A DNA stretch of 18,063 bases from an uncultured Clostridia bacterium (GCA_959605945.1 CAUHGY010000035.1:1-18063), one strand, 5' to 3'. Shown: positions 1 to 6,079, counted from the stretch's first letter. Numbers and translations: made by a program. Notes: generated from the letters alone by a model not told the origin.

Positions 1-458
1 TGCGACAAAAAACAGAGAATTGAATTATTTATAATCGGCTCTGCGGTATGCCGCCGATTTTATCGTTATAAAATAAAAGCGCATTGCCGATCGGCGCCGT
101 TGTTAAAAAATATTTTATATATAAGTAGCTTCGACAGCAGAGCGCGGCGGAAGGCACGCTGATTTTCTGAAAGGCAGAAAGAGAAACCGAAGTTGCGGCG
201 CGGTTTTGAATATTATAAACGGCTTTGCTTAAATTTTTTGTTGAAAAATTGTTTATCTTGGCTTACTTTAAAAACAGTATATTCAGATGTTGTATTTGGG
301 AAAAATTTGGGAGAAAGCTTATAATTTTTAACATCTATGAAAAATTTCGATGGTTTTTGCAAAAAGACTTAGCCGCTATAATATTTCGCAAAAAAGAATG
401 GAGCTGTCTCTTATAGCCGGAAAACAGGCAGACAATAAGAATGAAGGCGACGGCGCGA
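1..458. other. Intergenic region at left edge, no credible gene
   Basis: No reading frame here has both a ribosome site and a recognisable protein; the 63-codon frame starting TTG at 225 has no Shine-Dalgarno and a low-complexity product. Visible contents are a possible plus-strand terminator near 33-62, a run of small hairpins between about 123 and 268 (described under findings), A/T-rich filler from 230 to 390, and a 12-bp match to the Tn5 mosaic end at 404-415. Downstream of the ANTAR gene on the minus strand there is only a weak 7-bp hairpin (arms 421-427 and 404-410, two G-U pairs) with a six-T run beginning 8 nt later, so no convincing terminator for the minus operon is seen. Confidence 0.6.
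33..62 (+). terminator. Possible intrinsic terminator of a gene left of the window
   Basis: Arms AATCGGC (33-39) and GCCGATT (53-59) pair over 7 bp, with a further GG/CC pair inside around a TATG loop, and the right arm runs into TTTT (58-61). The T tract is short and the inner loop is imperfect. It would end a plus-strand gene whose coding part lies outside this window. Confidence 0.35.
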
Positions 459-1043
459 TCAAGTATAGGTTTGTATGATATTTTCGGCAATTTCTCTTCT
501 TGTAACGCAACGGTCCATTGCCTGCTTTTCTATATATCTGTGTGCGTCTGCTTCCGTCATATTGCAGGAATTTATAAGCGCCCATTTGGCACGGTTGACG
601 ATTTTTATCTCCTCCATTTTTTCTTGCAGAGAGATATTTTTCTTTTCCATCAGCCGCAGTCGCTCTCTTGCGGCTTTAAGCCAGTCGAGAGCTTGAGAAA
701 CGGCAAGAGAAGAAACAGGCTTTCTCATTGTGAAAACTCCGTAGTCGCAGACTTTGCCGTATGCTTCGGCATATGTTTCGTTGCGTAAAAAAAGCAGGAC
801 GACCGATGTTTTTACGGAAGATGTTTCGGTTGCGAACTTAATGCCGAAATCGTCGGGGAGCGGCGTATTTATCAATATAATATCGTAAGGGCGTTCTAAA
901 AATTTCCTTTGGGCGGCATTTACGCTTTGCGCATAATGAACGGGGGAAAATACCGAGCACGGAAGCAGCGCGGAAATGCTTTCGTTGAATTTGCCCGATG
1001 CGGAAACTACAAGAACGCTGTAAATATGTTCTTTTAACTGCAT
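459..1043 (-). CDS. ANTAR-domain antiterminator with degenerate receiver domain
   Basis: 194 residues. Residues 1-120 have the fold pattern of a response-regulator receiver, including the conserved Lys-Pro (K108-P109), but the acidic pocket is replaced (VVSASG after strand 1) and the phosphoacceptor position reads ILIN, giving N59 instead of Asp. Residues about 121-148 are charged and helical, a likely coiled-coil linker. Residues about 145-192 are an ANTAR domain: the NRAKWALI motif, an M-T-E-A-D-A-H helix and a final IAENII helix. ANTAR proteins (NasR, AmiR, EutV) bind paired hexaloop hairpins in leader RNA and prevent termination. The gene is last in the glutamate synthase/glutamine synthetase operon, 13 bp after the synthetase, with GGAG 8 nt before its ATG. 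Matching hexaloops lie in both leaders at 5735-6042, so those transcripts are the likely targets. ANTAR genes beside glnA/glt genes (nitR type) are, as I recall, known in solventogenic clostridia. The signal sensed is not evident. Confidence 0.9.
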   Translation of the reverse strand: MQLKEHIYSVLVVSASGKFNESISALLPCSVFSPVHYAQSVNAAQRKFLERPYDIILINTPLPDDFGIKFATETSSVKTSVVLLFLRNETYAEAYGKVCDYGVFTMRKPVSSLAVSQALDWLKAARERLRLMEKKNISLQEKMEEIKIVNRAKWALINSCNMTEADAHRYIEKQAMDRCVTRREIAENIIQTYT

Positions 1044-1056
1044 CGACAGATCTCCG

Positions 1057-2274
1057 TTATTTAACTTTGTTACCGTATGCGGAGATAATTGCTTTAGGCA
1101 AATATTTATTTATAAAGCCGCTCGAAGTTGATATTTGAGCCGCGGCGGATAAAGACGAAGGAAGTTTTTTAAACTTTCCGAGAGTTTCTTTATCGGCGGC
1201 GTAAAAATTTATGTCGGCAGGATCGGGGAGCTGTTCGTTATTTTTTATGCCTTCAAGTCCTGCGTAAATAAGAAGCGCAAAGGCGATATACGGGTTCGCC
1301 GCAGGATCGGGAGATCTCAGCTCCGCGCGTTTATATTCGCCGACGGCGGCGGGAATTCTGATAAGTTGAGAGCGGTTTTCTCTCGACCACGATATATAAG
1401 CCGGAGCTTTATTTCTGCCGAGTCTTAAATAAGACTGTTCGGTGGGGTTAAGGAAGAGGGTCATGTCCCGAATGCGAGTAAGCACTCCCGCAACCGTCCG
1501 CATTTCCGCTTCCTCGTCGTATAAAGACTTTACCGAAAAGTTTATGTGAAACCCGTTGCCGGGCTCATCGTCAACAGGTTTCGGGGAAAAATCCGCAAAG
1601 ATTCCGTTTCGGCTGGCAATTGCTTCGACTGCGGAACGGAAAGTCATTGCATTGTCTGCCGCTTCCAGCGGTGAAGAATAGCGAAAATCAATTTCGTTCT
1701 GACCCGGACCTTCTTCGTGGTGGGAACTTTCGGGAGCAATACCCATCTGTTCCAATGTCAGGCAGATTTCGCGGCGGATATTTTCGCCTTTATCGGCGGG
1801 TGCAATGTCCATATATCCCGCTCTGTCGAAGGGTTCTTCTGTAGGATAGCCGTTTTCGTCGAGTTTAAACAGATAAAATTCCATTTCCGCGCCGAATTGA
1901 AAACGGCAGCCTTTTTGCTCGGCGGCCTGAATTGCGGTTTTCAATAAATTTCGGGTATCGCACTCGAAAGGTCTTCCGTCCGGATAGGTAACGTCGCAAT
2001 ACATACGCACCACTCTGCCGTGTTCGGGCCGCCAAGGTAAAATCACAAGAGTGGACGGGTCAGGGTGTAAAAAAAGATCCGAATGCGTTTCATCTCCGAA
2101 GCCGTCTATTGCCGAAGCGTCGATCGCAATTCCGTGTTCAAAAACACGCGCGATTTCGCCGGGCATAACCGAGATGTTTTTTTGTTTTCCGAAAACGTCG
2201 AAAAAAGCAAGGCGGATAAATTTAACGTCTTCTTCGCTGATAAACTGCATCACTTCTTGTTTTGAATAGTTCAT
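1057..2274 (-). CDS. glnA: Glutamine synthetase type I, short form
   Basis: Forms glutamine from glutamate, ammonia and ATP in the cytoplasm. 405 residues, against about 440-470 for the family. N-terminal beta-grasp domain at about 14-100 with DASAIDGF (52-59). Catalytic domain: metal ligands in GAEMEF (E130, E132), HHEEGPGQNE (185-194), GNGFHINFS (metal His 243), NPTEQSYLRL (276-285), SRENRSQLIRIP (297-308) and RAELRSPDPAANPY (316-329, E318 and R320). The usual GMHVH motif is FHIN here. The protein stops after the last helices and lacks the C-terminal W-x-x-E-x-x-x-Y tail. The position of the B. subtilis feedback residue R62 is Asp61. These differences suggest a divergent GS-I that lacks the Bacillus-style feedback and GlnR/TnrA contacts (inference). 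AGGGAG lies 9 nt before the ATG, and the gene starts 14 bp after the GXGXG subunit stop. Confidence 0.93.
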   Translation of the reverse strand: MNYSKQEVMQFISEEDVKFIRLAFFDVFGKQKNISVMPGEIARVFEHGIAIDASAIDGFGDETHSDLFLHPDPSTLVILPWRPEHGRVVRMYCDVTYPDGRPFECDTRNLLKTAIQAAEQKGCRFQFGAEMEFYLFKLDENGYPTEEPFDRAGYMDIAPADKGENIRREICLTLEQMGIAPESSHHEEGPGQNEIDFRYSSPLEAADNAMTFRSAVEAIASRNGIFADFSPKPVDDEPGNGFHINFSVKSLYDEEAEMRTVAGVLTRIRDMTLFLNPTEQSYLRLGRNKAPAYISWSRENRSQLIRIPAAVGEYKRAELRSPDPAANPYIAFALLIYAGLEGIKNNEQLPDPADINFYAADKETLGKFKKLPSSLSAAAQISTSSGFINKYLPKAIISAYGNKVK

Positions 2275-2288
2275 TGTATGTCTCCCTT

Positions 2289-3011
2289 TCAGTTCATAAC
2301 GTACATTTGTTTATAAGGATTTTTATCGTCGGGCATAACAAGGGTAAAAACTGAATTCAGTATTTCGTTTTTGTCGCAGCCGAAAATACTGCAAAATTCT
2401 GAAAGATATCCGTAAAATTCCTTTAAATCTTCTTTTACGGTCCTGACGGCGTGAACGTTTTTAGGAAAAGAAATGTTTTTGCAGTCCGAGCGTAACAATA
2501 TTTTTCCGCCGTGCATTCCCGTGCAGGGAAAATTTCCCACTATATCGCGGCTGCTCGGGTCTATCCCCAGAACAATGATGATTCCTCCCGCCTGATATTC
2601 TCCCAAAAAACTGCCAGCTTTTCCGCCTATGACAATTACGGGAATTTTTTCTTTATAAGCTTTCATATGAATGCCTGCGCGGTATCCTGCGTTGCCTTTG
2701 ACAAAAATTTTCCCTCCGCGCATGGCATATCCCGCCGCATCGCCGATATTGCCGTGAATGACTATTTTTCCGTCGTTCATGGTATCTCCGACGGCGTCCT
2801 GCGCGTTGCCGTAAACGGTTATTTCCGCTCCGTTGAGATATGCGCCGAGAGCGTTTCCGGGGGTGCCTTCGACGGTAATTTTTTCATCGCTTAATCCGGC
2901 GGCGATAAATCTTTGCCCCAGACATCCGGTTAAAGCGCATTCGCCGCCGGATTCTCTTATTTGCTCGTTTAATTCTTTATAGCCGTAATTTTTTGCATTT
3001 ATTGTTTTCAT
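2289..3011 (-). CDS. Glutamate synthase GXGXG-domain subunit
   Basis: 240 residues, corresponding to the C-terminal right-handed beta-helix domain of the large glutamate synthase subunit, here as a separate polypeptide. Residues about 45-170 show the repeating glycine pattern of the GXGXG family, with units such as VYGNAQDAVGDTMNDG, IHGNIGDAAGYAMRGG and VKGNAGYRAGIHM. The last 60 residues are a helical extension. In full-length GltB this domain braces the amidotransferase and FMN domains and helps form the ammonia tunnel; it has no active site of its own. The related FwdC/FmdC subunits of formylmethanofuran dehydrogenase share the fold, but the neighbours (amidotransferase and FMN subunits upstream) settle the assignment. 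GGAG lies 11 nt before the ATG. A 60-bp gap without clear structure separates it from the FMN subunit. Confidence 0.9.
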   Translation of the reverse strand: MKTINAKNYGYKELNEQIRESGGECALTGCLGQRFIAAGLSDEKITVEGTPGNALGAYLNGAEITVYGNAQDAVGDTMNDGKIVIHGNIGDAAGYAMRGGKIFVKGNAGYRAGIHMKAYKEKIPVIVIGGKAGSFLGEYQAGGIIIVLGIDPSSRDIVGNFPCTGMHGGKILLRSDCKNISFPKNVHAVRTVKEDLKEFYGYLSEFCSIFGCDKNEILNSVFTLVMPDDKNPYKQMYVMN

Positions 3012-3071
3012 TATAACATATCTCCGGTAAATTTTCTATTTTATTTCGTAAAAAACTCTCGTGCCCTCAAA

Positions 3072-4577
3072 TTATTCGCCTGCGTGAGAGATGCCCAGTA
3101 TTTCAAGTTCTTTGGCGCTCATTCCGATGCCGCGCAGCATAAGTCTGTTTCCGCGCAGCGATTCTATGGAATTGATGCCCATGCCGCCCATGAATTCCTT
3201 GATTTCGTGTTTCCAAGCCGTCATCAGATTAATGAGCCGTCTGCTGCCCGTTTCCGGATTTAATCTTTTTACGAGTTCGGGGCGCTGCGTTGCAATGCCC
3301 CAGTTGCAATTGCCCGTCTGACAGTTTCTGCACAGATGGCAACCCATGGCAAGCAGCGCGGCGGTGGCAACGTAGCAGGCGTCCGCACCGAGAGCAACGG
3401 CTTTTACAACGTCTGCAGACGACCTTATGCTGCCGCCCGCAATCAGCGAAACGTTATTTCTGACGCCTTCTTCACGCAGTCTCTGGTCGACGACGGCGAG
3501 CGCAAGTTCTATCGGTATGCCCACGTTATCGCGTATTTTTGTCGGCGCCGCTCCGGTACCGCCTCGGAATCCGTCTATCGCGATGACGTCGGCGCCGCTT
3601 CGCGCAATGCCGCTGGCAATGGCGGCTATATTGTGTACGGCGGCAACTTTGACGATGACGGGTTTTTTATATCCGGTTGTTTCTTTCAGAGAAAGTACCA
3701 GCTGGCGTAAATCTTCTATGGAATAAATATCGTGGTGCGGAGCGGGGGAAATGGCATCCGAACCTTCGGGGATCATCCGCGTGCGAGAGACGTCGCCTAC
3801 GATTTTTGTTCCCGGCAAATGTCCGCCTATCCCGGGCTTTGCGCCCTGGCCCATTTTTATTTCTATCGCCGCGCTTGCATTGAGATATTTTTCATGGACA
3901 CCGAAACGCCCGGACGCTACCTGAACGACGGTGTTTTTGCCGTAAGCGTAAAAATCCTCATGCAGACCGCCTTCTCCCGTGTTGTAATATATGCCGAGTT
4001 CCTTTGCCGCTTCTGCCAGACATTTATGGGCGTTGTAACTTATCGAGCCGTAACTCATTGCGGAAAACATCACAGGCATGGAAAGTTCCAATTGAGGGGA
4101 GAGATTGTTTATGATGCTGCCGTTTTCGTCGCGTGTTATTTCAGACGGCTTCTTGCCGAGAAACACGCGTGTTTCCATGGGCTCTCTCAACGGGTCTATC
4201 GGAGGGTTGGTGACCTGTGACGCATTGATAAGTATCTTATCCCAGTAAACCGGCAGTTTATTCGGCGCGCCCATGGATGAAAGCAATACGCCGCCGGTGT
4301 TTGCCTGTTTGTAGATTTCCTTTATCGTTTCGGTTGACCAGTTGGCGTTTTCTTTGAATGTATTTGAATTTTTAACGATTTTTAATGCGCGGGCGGGACA
4401 GAATGAAACGCAGCGTTGGCAGTTCACGCATTTCGATTCGTCTGAAAGCATGATTTTGTTTTTTCCGTCAAAGTAATGAACTCCGTTGGCGCACTGCTTT
4501 TCGCACAATCTGCAGTTGGTGCAGCGGTTGTTGTTTCTTTCTATCTCAAATTCGGGGAATACGTATTCCGGACTCAT
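3072..4577 (-). CDS. gltB: Glutamate synthase central subunit (ferredoxin + FMN domain)
   Basis: 501 residues. An N-terminal 2[4Fe-4S] ferredoxin domain (about 15-68) has two CxxCxxCxxxC clusters: C19, C22, C25, C29 and C50, C53, C56, C60. The FMN-binding synthase barrel follows (about 90-470), with FSAMSYGSIS (171-180), TGEGG (200-204), KPGIGGHLPG (247-256), IDGFRGGTGAAP (334-345) and IAGGSIRS (379-386). The [3Fe-4S] ligands fit the glutamate synthase spacing C413-x5-C419-x4-C424. It reductively joins 2-oxoglutarate and ammonia to give glutamate. This is the archaeal-type arrangement, in which the GltB domains are separate subunits; no GltD NAD(P)H subunit is encoded nearby, so electrons probably enter through the fused ferredoxin domain (inference). 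The start overlaps the upstream stop by 4 bp (ATGA), implying translational coupling, and an AGGAAGG sits 9 nt upstream. Confidence 0.93.
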   Translation of the reverse strand: MSPEYVFPEFEIERNNNRCTNCRLCEKQCANGVHYFDGKNKIMLSDESKCVNCQRCVSFCPARALKIVKNSNTFKENANWSTETIKEIYKQANTGGVLLSSMGAPNKLPVYWDKILINASQVTNPPIDPLREPMETRVFLGKKPSEITRDENGSIINNLSPQLELSMPVMFSAMSYGSISYNAHKCLAEAAKELGIYYNTGEGGLHEDFYAYGKNTVVQVASGRFGVHEKYLNASAAIEIKMGQGAKPGIGGHLPGTKIVGDVSRTRMIPEGSDAISPAPHHDIYSIEDLRQLVLSLKETTGYKKPVIVKVAAVHNIAAIASGIARSGADVIAIDGFRGGTGAAPTKIRDNVGIPIELALAVVDQRLREEGVRNNVSLIAGGSIRSSADVVKAVALGADACYVATAALLAMGCHLCRNCQTGNCNWGIATQRPELVKRLNPETGSRRLINLMTAWKHEIKEFMGGMGINSIESLRGNRLMLRGIGMSAKELEILGISHAGE

Positions 4578-5668
4578 ATTAAAGCACCTTCCTTTACTGT
4601 GACGATGACCGGCTCTCCGCCGGCGGGACTGTATATTTTATCAAGATCCGGCTGCATGGTGCGGATGGCCGCTTCTTCGCTTGCGATATAAACTTTATCA
4701 TCTTTTTCGCCTACGACCATGGAACGGAGTTTAAGCCTGTCGTTAAGAGCCATAAGCCCGCCTCCGAAACCCAGTATTATCGAAAACGGCCCGGTTATGA
4801 GAAGACTTGAAAAGACGTTTCTCAGATACGAGAGCGTTTCCTTTTCTTTTGCCGGTTTGTCGTTTATGGTATTCCAGAACGGTGCGGCAATCACAGACGC
4901 GGTTTCCTGCAGCGTCAGTTTCTTGCGGCGGAGGAGATAGTCTGCAATGTAGGTTATCACTTCGGTGTCCGTTTGCAGAGTGCATTTATAGCCGAACATT
5001 TCGATAAATCTGCGGTTTGCATCGTATGAAGATATTTCGCCGTTATGAACGATCGAATAGTCGAGCAGAGCAAACGGATGCGCGCCGCCCCACCAACCGG
5101 GAGTATTCGTCGGGTATCTTCCGTGAGCGGTCCAGCAGTACCCCGCGTATTCGTCAAGACGGTAAAATTTACCCACGTCTTCGGGAAAACCCACTGCTTT
5201 GAAGGTTCCCATATTTTTGCCGCTGGAAAACACGTATGCTCCTTTCATCTCGGCGTTGATTTTCATGACCGTACGCACCACGAATTCTTTTTCGTCGAGC
5301 TGCACGGATTTCAGAACGGAAGGCAGCGGAGACAGAAAATATCTCCATATAAGCGGTTCGTCGGTAATTTCGGGGATTTTTCTAGTGGGGATAATTTCCG
5401 ACGAAACCATTTCAAATCCTTCTTTCAGGAAGCGTTCGCACTCTGTGCGCACGGCGTTATCGTAAAAGAAAATATGAAAAGCATACTCGTTTCTGTGCTC
5501 GGGATATATTCCGTAGGCCGCAAAACCGCCGCCCAAACCGTTGGATCGGTCATGCATGGGGCGCATGCTTTCAATAATGCTTTCTCCGCTCAGTTTTTTG
5601 CCGTCTCTGGAAATAACGGCGGAAATTGCGCAGCCTGAGGGAATTCGTATCTGACCTTCTTTTTCCAT
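4574..5668 (-). CDS. Glutamate synthase class II glutamine amidotransferase subunit
   Basis: 364 residues from the chosen start. It hydrolyses glutamine and passes ammonia to the FMN subunit. Class II (Ntn) landmarks: nucleophile C13 in IPSGCAIS, HGRYPTNTP (182-190), HNGEISS (208-214) and QTDTE (232-236), followed by a GGLMALND strand (303-310). Cys must become N-terminal, so a 12-residue propeptide has to be removed, as in other GltB/PurF-type proteins. The start at 5668 is preferred because AGGAG lies 9 nt upstream. An in-frame ATG at 5752 would add 28 residues, but those codons lie inside the attenuator hairpin and have no ribosome site. First gene of the minus operon, 4-bp overlap with the next. 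Its leader holds a strong promoter, an ANTAR-type hexaloop and a 22-bp terminator hairpin. Confidence 0.9.
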   Translation of the reverse strand: MEKEGQIRIPSGCAISAVISRDGKKLSGESIIESMRPMHDRSNGLGGGFAAYGIYPEHRNEYAFHIFFYDNAVRTECERFLKEGFEMVSSEIIPTRKIPEITDEPLIWRYFLSPLPSVLKSVQLDEKEFVVRTVMKINAEMKGAYVFSSGKNMGTFKAVGFPEDVGKFYRLDEYAGYCWTAHGRYPTNTPGWWGGAHPFALLDYSIVHNGEISSYDANRRFIEMFGYKCTLQTDTEVITYIADYLLRRKKLTLQETASVIAAPFWNTINDKPAKEKETLSYLRNVFSSLLITGPFSIILGFGGGLMALNDRLKLRSMVVGEKDDKVYIASEEAAIRTMQPDLDKIYSPAGGEPVIVTVKEGALI

Positions 5669-5694
5669 ATTTGCGTTCTCCTGAAAAAAATTAT

Positions 5695-5746
5695 AAAAAA
5701 AGGCGTTCACCGGACAAGGAACAATCCCTGTCCAATGAACGCCTTT
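5695..5746 (-). terminator. Attenuator terminator in the glutamate synthase leader
   Basis: On the minus strand, 5746-5725 pairs with 5720-5699 over 22 consecutive base pairs (three G-U wobbles) around a TTGT loop, followed at once by seven T (5701-5695) and, four bases later, another seven T. This is a textbook intrinsic terminator lying between promoter and first gene, about 10 nt after the predicted transcript start. The operon cannot be expressed well unless it is disarmed. Its left arm contains the loop and 3' strand of the hexaloop hairpin at 5752-5735, so the two structures exclude each other. Confidence 0.92.
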
Positions 5747-5752
5747 GCTCAT
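5735..5752 (-). promoter_or_regulatory. ANTAR-type hexaloop hairpin, glutamate synthase leader
   Basis: Read on the minus strand: stem ATGAGC, loop AAAGGC, stem GTTCAT. Six base pairs (one G-U next to the closing C-G) and a six-base loop with A at position 1 and G at position 4, the known ANTAR recognition signature. It begins about 4 nt after the predicted start of transcription. Twelve of its bases are also the left arm of the terminator. A possible second loop, AGGGAT (5729-5724, also A1/G4), follows one base later with flanks GGAC and GTTC, but it closes only as a 7-base loop with 4 bp, so it is a weaker candidate for the partner hairpin. Confidence 0.75.
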
Positions 5753-5762
5753 TTACGCCCCA

Positions 5763-5791
5763 ATTCTACACTTTAAACGGCAATTTGTCAA
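5763..5791 (-). promoter_or_regulatory. Housekeeping promoter of the glutamate synthase operon
   Basis: On the minus strand, TTGACA (5791-5786), a 17-bp spacer and TAGAAT (5768-5763), with A/T-rich DNA upstream. One mismatch to the sigma-A consensus. The transcript should start near 5756, leaving a leader of about 88 nt before the ATG at 5668. No operator-like inverted repeat overlaps it, which fits control after initiation. Confidence 0.9.
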
Positions 5792-5842
5792 CAAAAATTT
5801 CTTTTTAGGAAAAAGTTTTTTAAAAATTTTGCGAAAAAATCG

Positions 5843-5871
5843 TTGACAATAAAAAAACAAAGATATATAAT
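5843..5871 (+). promoter_or_regulatory. Housekeeping promoter of the glnN-carB operon
   Basis: TTGACA (5843-5848), 17-bp spacer, TATAAT (5866-5871): a perfect sigma-A consensus. Start of transcription expected near G5878, giving a leader of about 217 nt. Its -35 box is 51 bp from the -35 box of the divergent promoter, with only A/T-rich DNA between them. Confidence 0.93.
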
Positions 5872-5888
5872 GTGGCTGTAAAAAACAA

Positions 5889-5906
5889 AAAGGCAACGGC
5901 GTCTTT
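5889..5906 (+). promoter_or_regulatory. ANTAR-type hexaloop hairpin, glnN leader copy 1
   Basis: Stem AAAGGC, loop AACGGC, stem GTCTTT: six base pairs including a G-U next to the closing C-G, and a hexaloop with A1 and G4. It begins about 11 nt after the predicted transcript start. Bases 5899-5906 are shared with the left arm of the terminator at 5899-5930. The whole 18-nt element is repeated without change at 6025-6042. Confidence 0.78.
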
Positions 5907-5930
5907 GAGATATTCTCAAGGGCGCTTTTT
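5899..5930 (+). terminator. Attenuator terminator 1 in the glnN leader
   Basis: 5899-5909 pairs with 5915-5925 over 11 bp (two G-U pairs) around a five-base loop, directly followed by TTTTT (5926-5930). The flanking GCAACG (5893-5898) and CGTTGC (5931-5936) can add six more pairs across the T tract, leaving the five T as a bulge. It lies upstream of glnN and would abort most transcripts unless hexaloop copy 1 forms instead. Confidence 0.82.
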
Positions 5931-6024
5931 CGTTGCGGACTAAATAAAGCGGCAAAGAAATTTCGCAAAATACCGCGGCGAACAATCAGAGCATCATCAA
6001 ATTACAAGCAAATAATAAGCAGAT

Positions 6025-6042
6025 AAAGGCAACGGCGTCTTT
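6025..6042 (+). promoter_or_regulatory. ANTAR-type hexaloop hairpin, glnN leader copy 2
   Basis: Exact 18-nt copy of the element at 5889-5906, 136 bp downstream: six-base stems and the A1/G4 loop AACGGC. The identity covers precisely stem-loop-stem and ends there, which argues for selection on the hairpin. Bases 6028-6042 also form the left arm of the hairpin at 6028-6070. Together the two copies could serve as the two binding sites an ANTAR dimer needs, or as two independent checkpoints. Confidence 0.75.
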
Positions 6043-6079
6043 CAAGAAAAAATCTGAAAGCGCCGTTGCCTGAATTTTT
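6028..6079 (+). terminator. Second leader hairpin, terminator-like, before the glnN ribosome site
   Basis: 6028-6037 pairs perfectly with 6061-6070 (10 bp). After one bulged T, 6039-6043 pairs with 6056-6060 and an AGA/TCT extension follows. A TGAA spacer separates the stem from TTTTT (6075-6079), so termination may be weaker than at copy 1. The glnN ribosome site AAGGAG (6082-6087) is 12 nt downstream, so the hairpin might also affect ribosome access. Its right arm is also complementary to the left arm of copy 1. Confidence 0.65.

Noticed and set aside
164..180. AAAGG loop hairpin as a fourth ANTAR hexaloop
   Set aside because: The stem TTTCTG/CAGAAA leaves a five-base loop, and forcing a six-base AAAGGC loop breaks the stem, so it does not meet the signature seen in the two leaders.
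130..230. Lysine riboswitch (CTGAAAGG and CCGAAG segments resemble parts of its core)
   Set aside because: The diagnostic loop-E and kink-turn segments and the 3' half are missing, and no downstream lysine gene is on the plus strand.
353..382. Plus-strand promoter with TATAAT at 377-382
   Set aside because: The -35 region 17 bp upstream is TTTTTG, a poor match, and there is no plus-strand gene downstream; the DNA is simply A/T-rich.
225..416. 63-codon plus-strand reading frame
   Set aside because: TTG start without a ribosome site, biased Phe/Lys/Ile content of A/T-rich DNA, and no recognisable motif.
5753..5985. Two overlapping minus-strand frames of 65-71 codons in the control region
   Set aside because: They cover the divergent promoters and leader hairpins, lack ribosome sites and have no protein-like pattern.
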